NCBI GenBank assembly: GCA_965207275.1
Contig: CBDBMH010000002.1
Span: 1 to 64,000, forward strand
Direction: 5' to 3'
Length of the DNA: 64,000 nucleotides
Source: Bin22 sp965207275
GTDB lineage: Bacteria > Chloroflexota > Dehalococcoidia > Lucifugimonadales > UBA3495
The translations under genes were made by a program, and so were the position numbers. The notes beneath the pieces were generated by a model. The model was not told the DNA's origin. It did not search any database and saw only the letters and a list, made by a program, of their open reading frames with translations. Positions 42,299 to 50,216 of this stretch are shown piece after piece; position 1 is the stretch's first letter, and each line of letters starts with the position of its first letter.

Positions 42299-42886
42299 AT
42301 GAAAGCTATAGTCTTCCTTCTGGCGGTCGCCCTGTCGCTCGGCATCGCCTGTGACAACGCCAACTCACCAGCTACGCCAGACATTCCCGCCACGATAGTG
42401 GCTGGCGTGGTGGCTGGCCTCTCAACCGCCACGCCGCAGCCGACGCCAACCGCAACAGCTGAGCCGACGGGCGAACCAACTGGAGATTGGATAATCGATT
42501 TCGAGATACACCTTCGCGCGGCGCCACCCGACAGGTTCACACACCTTATCATAGTGCCCGATTGCCAAGGAGGCGGTCTCCCAGGGAAGGAAGTATTGCT
42601 GTCGAAGACCACATACTTACCTTCGCAGCCAACTTACGAAGTGTTCGAGGTCGATATACAGTACAGTTTGGATGGGAAGGACAGTGCCGTGCATCCGTGG
42701 ATATACGTCGAGGAAAATGGATACCTATCTTGGACAGCGCCACCCAGAGTTGCGGAAGCTCTGATTGAAGCACTACCTGGAACCCAGAAGTTGGAGATAA
42801 CTCTTCATCCCGAAAAGGATACGGAAGAGGCATATATTTTCTACACGACTGGATTCAGGGAATCAATCAACTCAGTTTGCCGTTGA
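42299..42886 (+). CDS. putative lipoprotein
   Basis: 195 residues from ATG 42299, with AAGGA upstream. The lipobox is ALSLGIAC, followed by DNANSPATPDIPATIVAGVVAGLSTATPQPTPTATAEPTGEPTGD, a Thr/Pro-rich spacer typical of exported lipoproteins in this genome (compare 6904-9099). The mature domain of about 130 residues contains two cysteines (IIVPDCQGG and NSVCR) and no catalytic motif. It resembles no family known to me. Confidence 0.68.
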   Translation: MKAIVFLLAVALSLGIACDNANSPATPDIPATIVAGVVAGLSTATPQPTPTATAEPTGEPTGDWIIDFEIHLRAAPPDRFTHLIIVPDCQGGGLPGKEVLLSKTTYLPSQPTYEVFEVDIQYSLDGKDSAVHPWIYVEENGYLSWTAPPRVAEALIEALPGTQKLEITLHPEKDTEEAYIFYTTGFRESINSVCR

Positions 42887-43137
42887 CCCTACCCGGTGGA
42901 TTGCAACAGAACCCCGCGGACGGATGGGAGCGACCCTCCTGGGCACCTGACGGAGGCAACAACCTTATACGCGCCCTTCTCCAAGCCATGCTCCCGCCCG
43001 TGCCGACCTCCGCTAGGGCAGCGTGCCACTGACAGCCGGGCGTTGCATTGCGAGCAGGGCTGACCCATCATAAATGCAAACTTTGGCGCGGGTCCTGTAA
43101 GGGCATGGAAATACGGCGGGACCGGGGGAGTAGTGCA

Positions 43138-44364
43138 ATGACCGAAGAACATGACGAGAACAACCCGGAGGAGCCTTCGATAGACTACGGTGAGTTCCAG
43201 CGGGCGATGAAGGCCCTGGGGCGGGAGGGCCTGGGCCGGATCATCGAGCACCTGAGCAGGCTCATCGACGCCGACCCCCAGGACACCGAGTCCCTGTCCG
43301 TGCGGGGGTTGGCCTACGAGCAGGTGGGGGACCACAGCCGCGCCGCCGAGGACTACAGCCGCGTCATCGCCCTGGAACCCGGCAACGCGGAGGCCCGCCT
43401 CAGCCGGGCCCGGGCCTACGCCGAAATGGAAGAGCTTCGCCTGGCAGTGGAGGACTACGACGTTGCCATCGGCCTGGCCCCGGGTAACGCGGCGGCCCAC
43501 TCCGGCCGGGGAGGATGCAAGGCTGAGCTGGGCGACCTGGCCGGGGCCATCAGCGACTTCGACCTGGCCATTCTCCTGGACCCCGGGAACGCCGGCGCGC
43601 ACTACAACCGGGGATTGACCTACGCCGAGATGGGCGAACCACAGAGGGCGGTGGAAGACCTGGGAAGGGCCATCGAGCTGGAACCGGACCTGCCCGAGAG
43701 CCACTACTTCCGGGGGCTGGCTTACCACGACCTGGGCGAGCTGGAGAAGGCCGCCAGGGACTTCAGCGCCGCCATAGATCTGGAGCCGGACTACGGGCTG
43801 GCGTACTACGCCCGGGGAATCGCCTACGTCAATGCAGGGGCCTTCGCCGAGGCGCTGGCCGACTTCGATGCCGTTCTCGGCCTAGACCCGGACAACGCCG
43901 CCGCGCTGCGGAGGAGGGGGGTGGCCCTGGGCAACCTGGAGCGTTTCGAGGAAGCGATAGGGGAATTCAACCGCTCCCTGGAACTGGACCCCGGCAGCGG
44001 CGAGGCCCTGGCGGGTCGGGGACTGGCCCGCGCCAGCCTGGGGCAGCACGAGCTGGCGGCGGAGGACTACAGCCGGATCATCGACCTTGACGGCGGCGAC
44101 ACCCGCGCCCGCTACAGCCGGGGCACGGCGCTGACGCACCTGGGCCGGTACGAAGAGGCCGTCAGGGACTTCAGCGCCATCATCGAGGTTGATCCGGACC
44201 ACATCCCGTCGCTGCGGAACCGGGCGACGCTGCACCGCCGCCTGGGGGAGCCGGAGCAGGCGGTGCGAGACTACGACGCCATCATCGACATGGAACCGGA
44301 CGATCCCTCGGTCCGCCAGCAGAGACAGGCCGCACAGGAAGAGGCAGAGGCTGGGGGAGGCTGA
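43138..44364 (+). CDS. tetratricopeptide-repeat protein
   Basis: 408 residues from ATG 43138, with a GGGGGAG site upstream. After an acidic N-terminus it is built almost wholly of about eleven 34-residue TPR units, for example SLSVRGLAYEQVGDHSRAAEDYSRVIALEPGNAEARLSRARAYAEMEELRLAVEDYDVAIGLAPGN. The high GC content and regular repeats suggest a recent tandem expansion. It has no signal or membrane helix, so it should be a cytoplasmic protein-binding scaffold. No enzymatic domain is attached. Just upstream, at about 43070-43110, is a third degenerate copy of the motif found downstream of the coiled-coil gene at 25.4 kb. Confidence 0.9.
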   Translation: MTEEHDENNPEEPSIDYGEFQRAMKALGREGLGRIIEHLSRLIDADPQDTESLSVRGLAYEQVGDHSRAAEDYSRVIALEPGNAEARLSRARAYAEMEELRLAVEDYDVAIGLAPGNAAAHSGRGGCKAELGDLAGAISDFDLAILLDPGNAGAHYNRGLTYAEMGEPQRAVEDLGRAIELEPDLPESHYFRGLAYHDLGELEKAARDFSAAIDLEPDYGLAYYARGIAYVNAGAFAEALADFDAVLGLDPDNAAALRRRGVALGNLERFEEAIGEFNRSLELDPGSGEALAGRGLARASLGQHELAAEDYSRIIDLDGGDTRARYSRGTALTHLGRYEEAVRDFSAIIEVDPDHIPSLRNRATLHRRLGEPEQAVRDYDAIIDMEPDDPSVRQQRQAAQEEAEAGGG

Positions 44365-44570
44365 AATTGACATCACAAACTGGCGTGGACGCGTCCCAAC
44401 GAAAAGTGCACAGATTGGGGCGTGTCGAGGGGCCAATTGAATCCCAATGGTTTGTCTTGTCAATCCGCACAGAGGTCAACTATCATCAAGTCCAGCCACC
44501 GATCAATATATGATTTTTTGATGTTGAACGGATAACTGATACCCGATTCCCGGCGCAGAGAAACCAGTAA

Positions 44571-44741
44571 ATGGTAGTCATACTAATTCTGGCGGTGGTC
44601 AGCTTTCTGTTCACAATCGCTGCCTTTGGGATGTTACTGGCGGGATTTCCAGTCTTCCGGCAGAAGCCAATAATCAGCGGAACGACCCTCATCGTCACTT
44701 ATCTGGGGGTTTTCTCGGTGTCGATATCGTTCTGCGGGTAG
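44571..44741 (+). CDS. 56-residue membrane protein
   Basis: A short frame with two hydrophobic helices, MVVILILAVVSFLFTIAAFGMLLAGFPVF and IISGTTLIVTYLGVFSVSISFCG, joined by RQKP. No family is known and the ribosome site is weak, so confidence is limited. The strictly hydrophobic pattern and clean start and stop argue for a real small membrane protein. It lies between the TPR gene and the nuclease gene, on the same strand. Confidence 0.4.
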   Translation: MVVILILAVVSFLFTIAAFGMLLAGFPVFRQKPIISGTTLIVTYLGVFSVSISFCG

Positions 44742-44853
44742 GGAAAGCTAGAACTGCGTTCACTTGCCTGACACCGGTTCCGTTTGGTTGTCATGGAGTA
44801 TACGCCGGGAGACGGCATCCCCTATAGAGAATCTGAAGCCCAGAAGGAGTCCT

Positions 44854-46098
44854 ATGAAAGCGCAAGACCAATATGCCGCTTTGGAAAAGTTCAGTACTGA
44901 GCATGACCTGAATAAACTGGGACAGTTGCTTTCCCAGTTCAACCTATTTGACACCCTAGACCTGCACTGGCGGGAACCGATTCACAGCAGAATATTAGGG
45001 TGGCTATTGTCCCCGAAAGAGAATCACGGCATAAGCGATAGATTCTTGAAGCAGTTTCTAAAGACCACTTTCCCTAGCGAAAATATCATTGGGGATTGGT
45101 CGGACGCGAAAGTTCACGAAGAATGGCACAATACTGTAGAACGCATCAATGGGCGCTTGGACCTGCTGGTGACGGAGGAAAGCAGACACTTCCTTTGCGC
45201 TATCGAAAATAAAGTTTGGTCCGAGGAACACAGCAACCAGCTAACGCGGTATCGGCGGGCAGTGGAGGAGAAATACCCGAATTTCCAGCGAAGGTATGTC
45301 TTCCTGTCCCCGAGGGGTACCAAACCCAGTTCGCCGGAGGAACAAGGCCATTGGATAACGGTGGGTTACGATGCCATCCGTAAGTCTGTCAGTGAGACTT
45401 TAGAGGCTTGCGATAGTTCCACCAGCGAAGAAGTGCGGTTCTTTTTGCATCAGTATGTTGCCATGTTGGAGAAGCGAATTTTGGGAAATCGAGAAGCGCG
45501 GGAACTTGTTGAGAAACTCCACCGTAAGCACCCCACTGCCATCGACTTTATCGTGGCTAACCTACCCAATCACCAGACCAGAAGCGCCGAGATTGAAGAT
45601 ATTTTGAAGGAGATCATTCAGGGCATCAATGGCTGGGAAGTTAGCTATTGTAATTTCCAGGCAGGGGATGGCCGGAGACTCACGAGATCTTTGCACCAAG
45701 ACTGGAAATCCTCAGGAACGTTTCGCACTGGAAAAGGTTGGGGAAAATCGGAAGCAATAACGCTTCTGGAATTTTGGTGCTACAAAGACTCTCTAGAGCT
45801 GCACATTTCCGTCGGACCTGGAACCAACCAGGAAATCAGAGAGTCCCTACACGGTAGTCTAAAGACTATTGGCGGCTTGGAAGCCCGGGAGCAGGAATTT
45901 GACCCATCGAGACCCTGGTTTACCTTTACCGTTGAGCGGGGTCTTTTGGATAAGAAGGATTTCGAGGATTGGGACCTGGCAGGAATTCGACAGAAGCTCG
46001 AAAAGAGCGTCCGCGACTTTGACAGAGGGAAGTTTCAGGACATCCATAAGGCCATAATCGAATGTCTCGCCAAATATGACCAAAAGCCAACAGAATGA
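44854..46098 (+). CDS. PD-(D/E)XK nuclease-fold protein (PDDEXK_4)
   Basis: 414 residues from ATG 44854, with AAGGAG 5 bases upstream. The N-terminal nuclease fold is of the PDDEXK_4 type: REPIHSRILGWLLSPKENHG, then RINGRLDLLVTEESRHFLCAIENKVWSEEHSNQLTRYRRAV, where the D in RLDLLV and E-N-K in AIENK form the metal site and QLTRY the following helix. The C-terminal 200 residues are variable with no named domain. Members are found in defence loci and as solitary genes. The nearby NucS-like nuclease makes a defence role possible but not shown. Confidence 0.82.
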   Translation: MKAQDQYAALEKFSTEHDLNKLGQLLSQFNLFDTLDLHWREPIHSRILGWLLSPKENHGISDRFLKQFLKTTFPSENIIGDWSDAKVHEEWHNTVERINGRLDLLVTEESRHFLCAIENKVWSEEHSNQLTRYRRAVEEKYPNFQRRYVFLSPRGTKPSSPEEQGHWITVGYDAIRKSVSETLEACDSSTSEEVRFFLHQYVAMLEKRILGNREARELVEKLHRKHPTAIDFIVANLPNHQTRSAEIEDILKEIIQGINGWEVSYCNFQAGDGRRLTRSLHQDWKSSGTFRTGKGWGKSEAITLLEFWCYKDSLELHISVGPGTNQEIRESLHGSLKTIGGLEAREQEFDPSRPWFTFTVERGLLDKKDFEDWDLAGIRQKLEKSVRDFDRGKFQDIHKAIIECLAKYDQKPTE

Positions 46099-46485
46099 AA
46101 ATCCATGCCGGGCACAAGTCTTTCCGTTCGCACACACCTGTTCAGGCTTGTGCCGGCAGAAACTACAATAAAACGAAGGTGAGAAGCGCAGGAACTAGAC
46201 CTAGCCCATAGTGAACACTACATCTGCACAAGACGAAGTCCACCTTCCACATCAATGGGGCCGGACAATCGCAAGGGGGAAGTATGAATTGTAAGAGCGG
46301 GTTTGAAATCCGTCCTTACGGCAAATGTACATCCCACACTGGCCTTAATTAAGGCACTCCTCTCCTAGTGATGGTTTCCCGTATCAGAAACCATTGTCCC
46401 AGCAAGGAAAGGATCACTCTATTACCCACTCAATCCGCCGCCACCCTCATCTATTCGGTGGATTCGGGCTAACGTGAAGGAAGAC
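46099..46485. other. 387-base intergenic stretch
   Basis: No gene is supported. It holds copy 2 of the 29-bp dispersed motif (46373-46401), which forms a GGTTTC/GAAACC hairpin. The region before 46485 probably carries the promoter of the NucS-like gene. Confidence 0.45.
46373..46401 (+). repeat. 29-bp dispersed motif, copy 2
   Basis: It pairs with 41649-41677. The first 20 bases form a hairpin with 6-bp arms (GGTTTC and GAAACC). Confidence 0.5.
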
Positions 46486-47220
46486 ATGACCGAACTGCAC
46501 ATCAAGGAATTCTTGACCCGTTTTTCAGTTGATGAACTAACCAGTGAAGGCATTCTCCGTGAAGGAAGCCTGTTTCTCTCCAACCTAAGCGTAGAGCCAC
46601 TAATCAATTGGATGAATACTCATGAGGTTACCCGGCTCTATGCCACGGAAGGAGATTGGTTTCTAACATCGGAGGGTGAATTTCAGAACCCTTATTCCAC
46701 GGAAGCAAAGTCGGGAAACGTTGAAAATTTGAACACACTTGGCAACGTCTTTTTTCGGCAGAATCCCACTTTAAATCCCTATTACGTCGCCAGTCCGGTC
46801 CCTGAAACTACTCGTTACGTACCCGAGACTGATATTGAGGATCCCTCTGACGAGGCTCGATTTCGCTTGGAAAGAGATCTGCAAAAGGCGCTGAGGTCCA
46901 ATATACAGCAGCTTGAGGCTGGGTTGAAAATAATAGACGGCGGTTCTGAACAGAGAGTAGGGACTGGGAGAATCGACATTACCGCTAAAGACACTGAGGG
47001 ATGTTTGGTAGTCATTGAGCTTAAGGCGGGCAGAGCTAATCTCGCCGCTATTGGACAATTGCTTTCATACATGGGCAGCGAGATTAGCGAGCAATGCAGC
47101 GCCGTCCGGGGAATCCTAATCGCCAGCGATTTCGATCCACGTTTAGTCGCCGCTGCCAAGGCTGTGCCTAACGTTTCCCTGGTGGCCTATTCCCACCAAT
47201 TTTCGTTTCGCGAGGCTTGA
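46486..47220 (+). CDS. NucS-like endonuclease
   Basis: 244 residues from ATG 46486, with AAGGA 5 bases upstream (GTG 46474 is an alternative). The C-terminal half fits the NucS/EndoMS (DUF91) nuclease: an EARFRLERDLQKAL entry helix, GTGRIDITAKDTEGCLVVIELKAGRANLAAIGQLLSYMG with D in GRIDI, E-L-K as the catalytic ExK and the Q of AIGQLL, and a final RGILIASDFDP strand. NucS enzymes cut branched or mismatched DNA. The N-terminal half differs from canonical NucS, so this may be a NucS-related defence nuclease and not the mismatch-repair enzyme. Confidence 0.8.
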   Translation: MTELHIKEFLTRFSVDELTSEGILREGSLFLSNLSVEPLINWMNTHEVTRLYATEGDWFLTSEGEFQNPYSTEAKSGNVENLNTLGNVFFRQNPTLNPYYVASPVPETTRYVPETDIEDPSDEARFRLERDLQKALRSNIQQLEAGLKIIDGGSEQRVGTGRIDITAKDTEGCLVVIELKAGRANLAAIGQLLSYMGSEISEQCSAVRGILIASDFDPRLVAAAKAVPNVSLVAYSHQFSFREA

Positions 47221-47259
47221 AATAGATCCAAACCTTTATCCAAGACCGGAGGAACAACA

Positions 47260-47460
47260 ATGACGGTAATGGTAACCGAGGGCAACGACCTTATCGGGTT
47301 TCGCATTATTCGCAAGCTGCAGGAACGGGGCGAGGACGTGATGTCGATTGACCTGGCGCCGCCCCGGACTGATCTGCACCGGCACCTGGCCGACGTCCCC
47401 TACTACCGCGGCGACATCACCCGGATTCCCCACTTGCTGGAGGCGGTGAATCTGCAATAA
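47260..47460 (+). pseudogene. N-terminal fragment of a sugar-nucleotide epimerase/dehydratase
   Basis: MTVMVTEGNDLIGFRIIRKLQERGEDVMSIDLAPP has the layout of the NAD-binding Rossmann start of short-chain epimerases, and YYRGDITRIPHLLEAV is the following segment. The protein then stops after 66 residues, where the family has about 300. The glycine motif is also altered (TEGNDLIG in place of TGGxGFIG). A good ribosome site (CCGGAGG) remains. It is a decayed fragment. Confidence 0.7.
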
Positions 47461-47650
47461 CGCATCCTGTCCAGCGTGCAGATTGCTGCTAAGGTATCCC
47501 CTAAGGCTCACTTCCAGGGTTCAAGAATGGCATCAGAACTTTGCGGCGAAAAAATTTTTCGATGTAGTACTAACCAGCTGTCGAGATTCGCCGGCTGTCC
47601 GAGTAGCGAGAGTTTTTGACAGTGCGGGCCTGTAGGAATGGCAATACATA

Positions 47651-47683
47651 GGGAGACAGGCACCACCGTAGTGCCTGTCTCCC
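47651..47683 (-). terminator. strong hairpin downstream of the four-XRE regulator
   Basis: A perfect 13-bp stem (GGGAGACAGGCAC and complement) with a 7-base loop, 22 bases beyond the stop of the leftward regulator. It lacks a good T-run in that direction, but its position suggests a transcript end, perhaps for both directions. Confidence 0.65.
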
Positions 47684-47704
47684 TCCTTCTGCGTGACGGA
47701 CCGG

Positions 47705-48925
47705 CTAAGCGTCGCCGGGTTCCGGCCTGTTGAGCATTACCCCGTAGCCTCGCTCGTCCACTAGGTGGTTCACCGACACCCGGCCCCGGCTGTCGTATCC
47801 GCTGGTATAAGCGAACTCCACCTCGGCCCCCCAGGGCACTCGGCCACCCGTCCGGATGGTGCCGCCGCCCGGACCGCCGGCGCCCTGGACCACCACGCCG
47901 TTGCGCCCGCCCTTCTTCCAGGCCATGACCCTGAGCTCCACCGGCGCCACCAGTTCCGCCGGAGTCGGCGCGAACAAGACCCCGTGCAGGCTCCGCAGCA
48001 CCCTGGCCGACGGGGTGCGCTGGCCGTTCATGATCTGGGAGAGATGGGCGGGGCTGATGCCGGCCCGGCGCGCCGCCTCGTTCTGGCTGATCTTGTGGGC
48101 ATCCATCCGCTCCCACAGGGGTCGCGGGTCCACGGTGGGAACCGGTGCGGCCTCAACCCTGACTGGAGCCTCCAGGACCTGCTCCACCCGCGCCTGCATC
48201 TTGGGGCTGAGATTCCGGCGCCCCCGGGCCACGTCGGACAAGAACCCGCGACTCACCCCCACCAGGTCCGCCAGTTCCCCCATGCTCATGCCCTTCTCCC
48301 TGGCCCGTTCCCGCAGGTAGCTGCTGCCGCCGCTGGCGATGCTCCCATGCCGGTTGGCGCACACGGCGGGGGCGATCTCCGCCGGGCCGCCCAGGGCCGA
48401 CTCCACCCTGACCTGCATCGACGGGCTCATGTTCCGTTGGCCCCTTGCCACCTGGGTCATGTAGCGGTAGGACATTCCCACCATGAGAGACAGGTCCTTG
48501 AGGGTCATGCCCTTTTCCCTGGCCCGCTCCCGGATATGGCTGCTCTCGCTGGTGACCGCGCCGCCCTGGCGGTATACGATGCCCCGGCCGGGAACCTCGC
48601 CCAGGACCGCCATGGCCTTCTCCCGCAGGTCGGGAGTCCAGGGCCGATGCCCGTTGGCCACGGAGCACAGGTGGCTGTAGCTCGCGCCCATCAGGGCGGC
48701 CAGTTCCTTGAGGGTGAGGCCCTGGCGCCGGGCGGCGGCCCGCAGTTCGCTCTCGGCCTTACCCCTGTTCGCTATCTCCTTCTTACCCCGGTCGTTCGTC
48801 TGGAACTGCTGGACCAGCAGGGTGTCGCCGAGGGCGTCAACCTGTCCCTTGATGTTGGAGTCGGCGTTGCCGGTGGTCTCTGCCTGGTTCGCCCGGTTGA
48901 TGCTGATACTGGTAGTGGTGGTCAT
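47705..48925 (-). CDS. regulator with four tandem XRE helix-turn-helix domains
   Basis: 406 residues from ATG 48925, with GGAGGAAGC upstream. Four XRE-type domains follow each other: about 60-109 (LRAAARRQGLTLKELAALMGASYSHLCSVANG), 129-178 (IRERAREKGMTLKDLSLMVGMSYRYMTQVARG), 202-252 (LRERAREKGMSMGELADLVGVSRGFLSDVARG) and 270-318 (LWERMDAHKISQNEAARRAGISPAHLSQIMNG). Domains 2 and 3 are very alike, a sign of internal duplication. The C-terminal 80 residues are Gly-rich and beta-like. One XRE domain normally reads a half-site, so this chain could grip a long repeated operator. It is transcribed away from the transfer operon and faces the repeat array at 49040-50002. Confidence 0.88.
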   Translation of the reverse strand: MTTTTSISINRANQAETTGNADSNIKGQVDALGDTLLVQQFQTNDRGKKEIANRGKAESELRAAARRQGLTLKELAALMGASYSHLCSVANGHRPWTPDLREKAMAVLGEVPGRGIVYRQGGAVTSESSHIRERAREKGMTLKDLSLMVGMSYRYMTQVARGQRNMSPSMQVRVESALGGPAEIAPAVCANRHGSIASGGSSYLRERAREKGMSMGELADLVGVSRGFLSDVARGRRNLSPKMQARVEQVLEAPVRVEAAPVPTVDPRPLWERMDAHKISQNEAARRAGISPAHLSQIMNGQRTPSARVLRSLHGVLFAPTPAELVAPVELRVMAWKKGGRNGVVVQGAGGPGGGTIRTGGRVPWGAEVEFAYTSGYDSRGRVSVNHLVDERGYGVMLNRPEPGDA

Positions 48926-48945
48926 GTCGCTTCCTCCGAAAACAG

Positions 48946-48986
48946 CGAGAGGGGCCGCCTCCCAATGCGGGAGGCGGCCCCTCTCG
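48946..48986 (-). promoter_or_regulatory. 18-bp perfect hairpin in the leader of the four-XRE gene
   Basis: The stem of 18 uninterrupted base pairs has a 5-base loop and lies 21 bases before the start codon. On the coding strand it is followed by CTGTTTTC and then the ribosome site. It may act as an attenuator, a terminator of upstream transcription or a stabilising 5' cap of the messenger. Confidence 0.7.
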
Positions 48987-49039
48987 TGTGCAAATTTTTG
49001 TTTGTCAGGGGCGGCTCAAGCGGCCGCCCTTGTCTTGCG

Positions 49040-50002
49040 AACGCCCTGTGAAACTGGAGTTACCCCTGGCGCCGGACGCACTCCGGCCCGGGTAAGGGAC
49101 GCATCGGGAAACGCCGAGAAGAGGGCTGGCGAAACGCGCAGTTCGCCCAGGGTGAGGGTCAGTTGCTCAAGGCAACCGCCCGGTGCCGGACGCACTGCGC
49201 CCAGGGTGGAATAGCGAAATGGGCAATGCCGAATGGGGGTTGGCGACGGACGCAGTTCGGCCAGAGCCTGCCCCGTACTCGATGCGGGGGTGTCGTTCCT
49301 GGGAAACTGCTGAGTGTGGGAGAGGGTGATAGTGATGAACTCAGCGCGGCAACCGGCCAAGCCGTCAGCTACGGCGCCGGTGGCAACCGCGTTGCAGGGG
49401 TAAGCGTCCGGTCCGTCGTTTCCTACGACCGGAGCATGTTGAAGCTGCGGCGGCGCCGTTGGAGTTCAACAGCAACCCGCAGAAGTGATGGAGCAGGCGG
49501 AGCCGATTGCCCGTTCCAGCCGCGTCGCGAGAAACCAGCGAAGCGAGTCATGCGCTCCGCAGGAGAGAGCCGTTGGGTCGGGGAATCCGGGATGCCGAGC
49601 TGTTTCTGTAAGCCACCTCCTTGACGATGATGATGTGCCGTTGGTTAGGGATGCCGTTCAGTTCCTTTGCGCCACCTCCTGGATAACTATGTTGCGCCGT
49701 GGGTTTGGGTTCCGGCCGGGGCGCCGCCAGCAATACCCGCCAACGCCTCGGCCAGGATGGGAACCCAGCGGGACCAACCGCCGCGTCCCCGGTGTCCGAC
49801 GACCGGAGCGGTCAACTCCTGTCATTGGACGGGTGTCCAGCGACGGGAAGGATCAGTTCCCAACCGCTGAACCGTTGCCCGGCAGCCGGAGGACTTAAAG
49901 ACTCCAACCGCCGGACTGAACCGGGGACGGAGGACTGAATCAACTCCGCCTGGCCCGGTCCGCGCTGCCTGCGGAGAGCTACGTCGAATCCGCAGCGGCA
50001 GC
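49040..50002. repeat. array of degenerate hairpin repeats, no coding gene
   Basis: Between the divergent regulator genes lies about 1 kb without a convincing protein. Units with a spacing of 54-60 bases occur at 49077, 49137, 49191 and 49251: a short hairpin over a GGACGCA-like loop, then CxGGGTxAGGG. A related unit is at 49381. Stems differ but stay paired: GCCGG/CCGGC (49071-), GCGAA/TTCGC (49130-) and GCAAC/GTTGC (49383-). A second group at 49797-49950 repeats GGAG...CTCC or GGGAA...TTCCC about every 40 bases. A third pair (GCCACCTCC, 49612 and 49671) recurs at 59 bases. At 49964-50002 a 12-bp two-part stem ends the array. The array could be a non-coding RNA, oriT or multi-operator. Confidence 0.65.
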
Positions 50003-50216
50003 ATTCCCTCTTGGGGACTTTCAGGAGAGCGAATCATCCCTACGGTCAACCCGGGCAACAGGGGATCGTGCCCCCAGGATTTCTATGGCTGGAAACCCTG
50101 GAAAATCCAGACAACACGGCCATTATCACAGGCGCCGGGACAGAAAAAGACCCCTTGCGCCGCCCCCCTGGCGATTTTCCCCAAATTGCTGACAAGAAGG
50201 TCCACGTCAGGCCCGT

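Noticed and set aside
49016..49360. 114-codon minus-strand frame encoding an internally repeated peptide
   Set aside because: The repetition comes from the DNA hairpin units. Stems covary as nucleic acid, and neither start nor composition supports a protein.
49040..50002. CRISPR array
   Set aside because: Repeats are not identical, spacing varies, there are no unique spacers between conserved repeats, and no cas gene is in the window.
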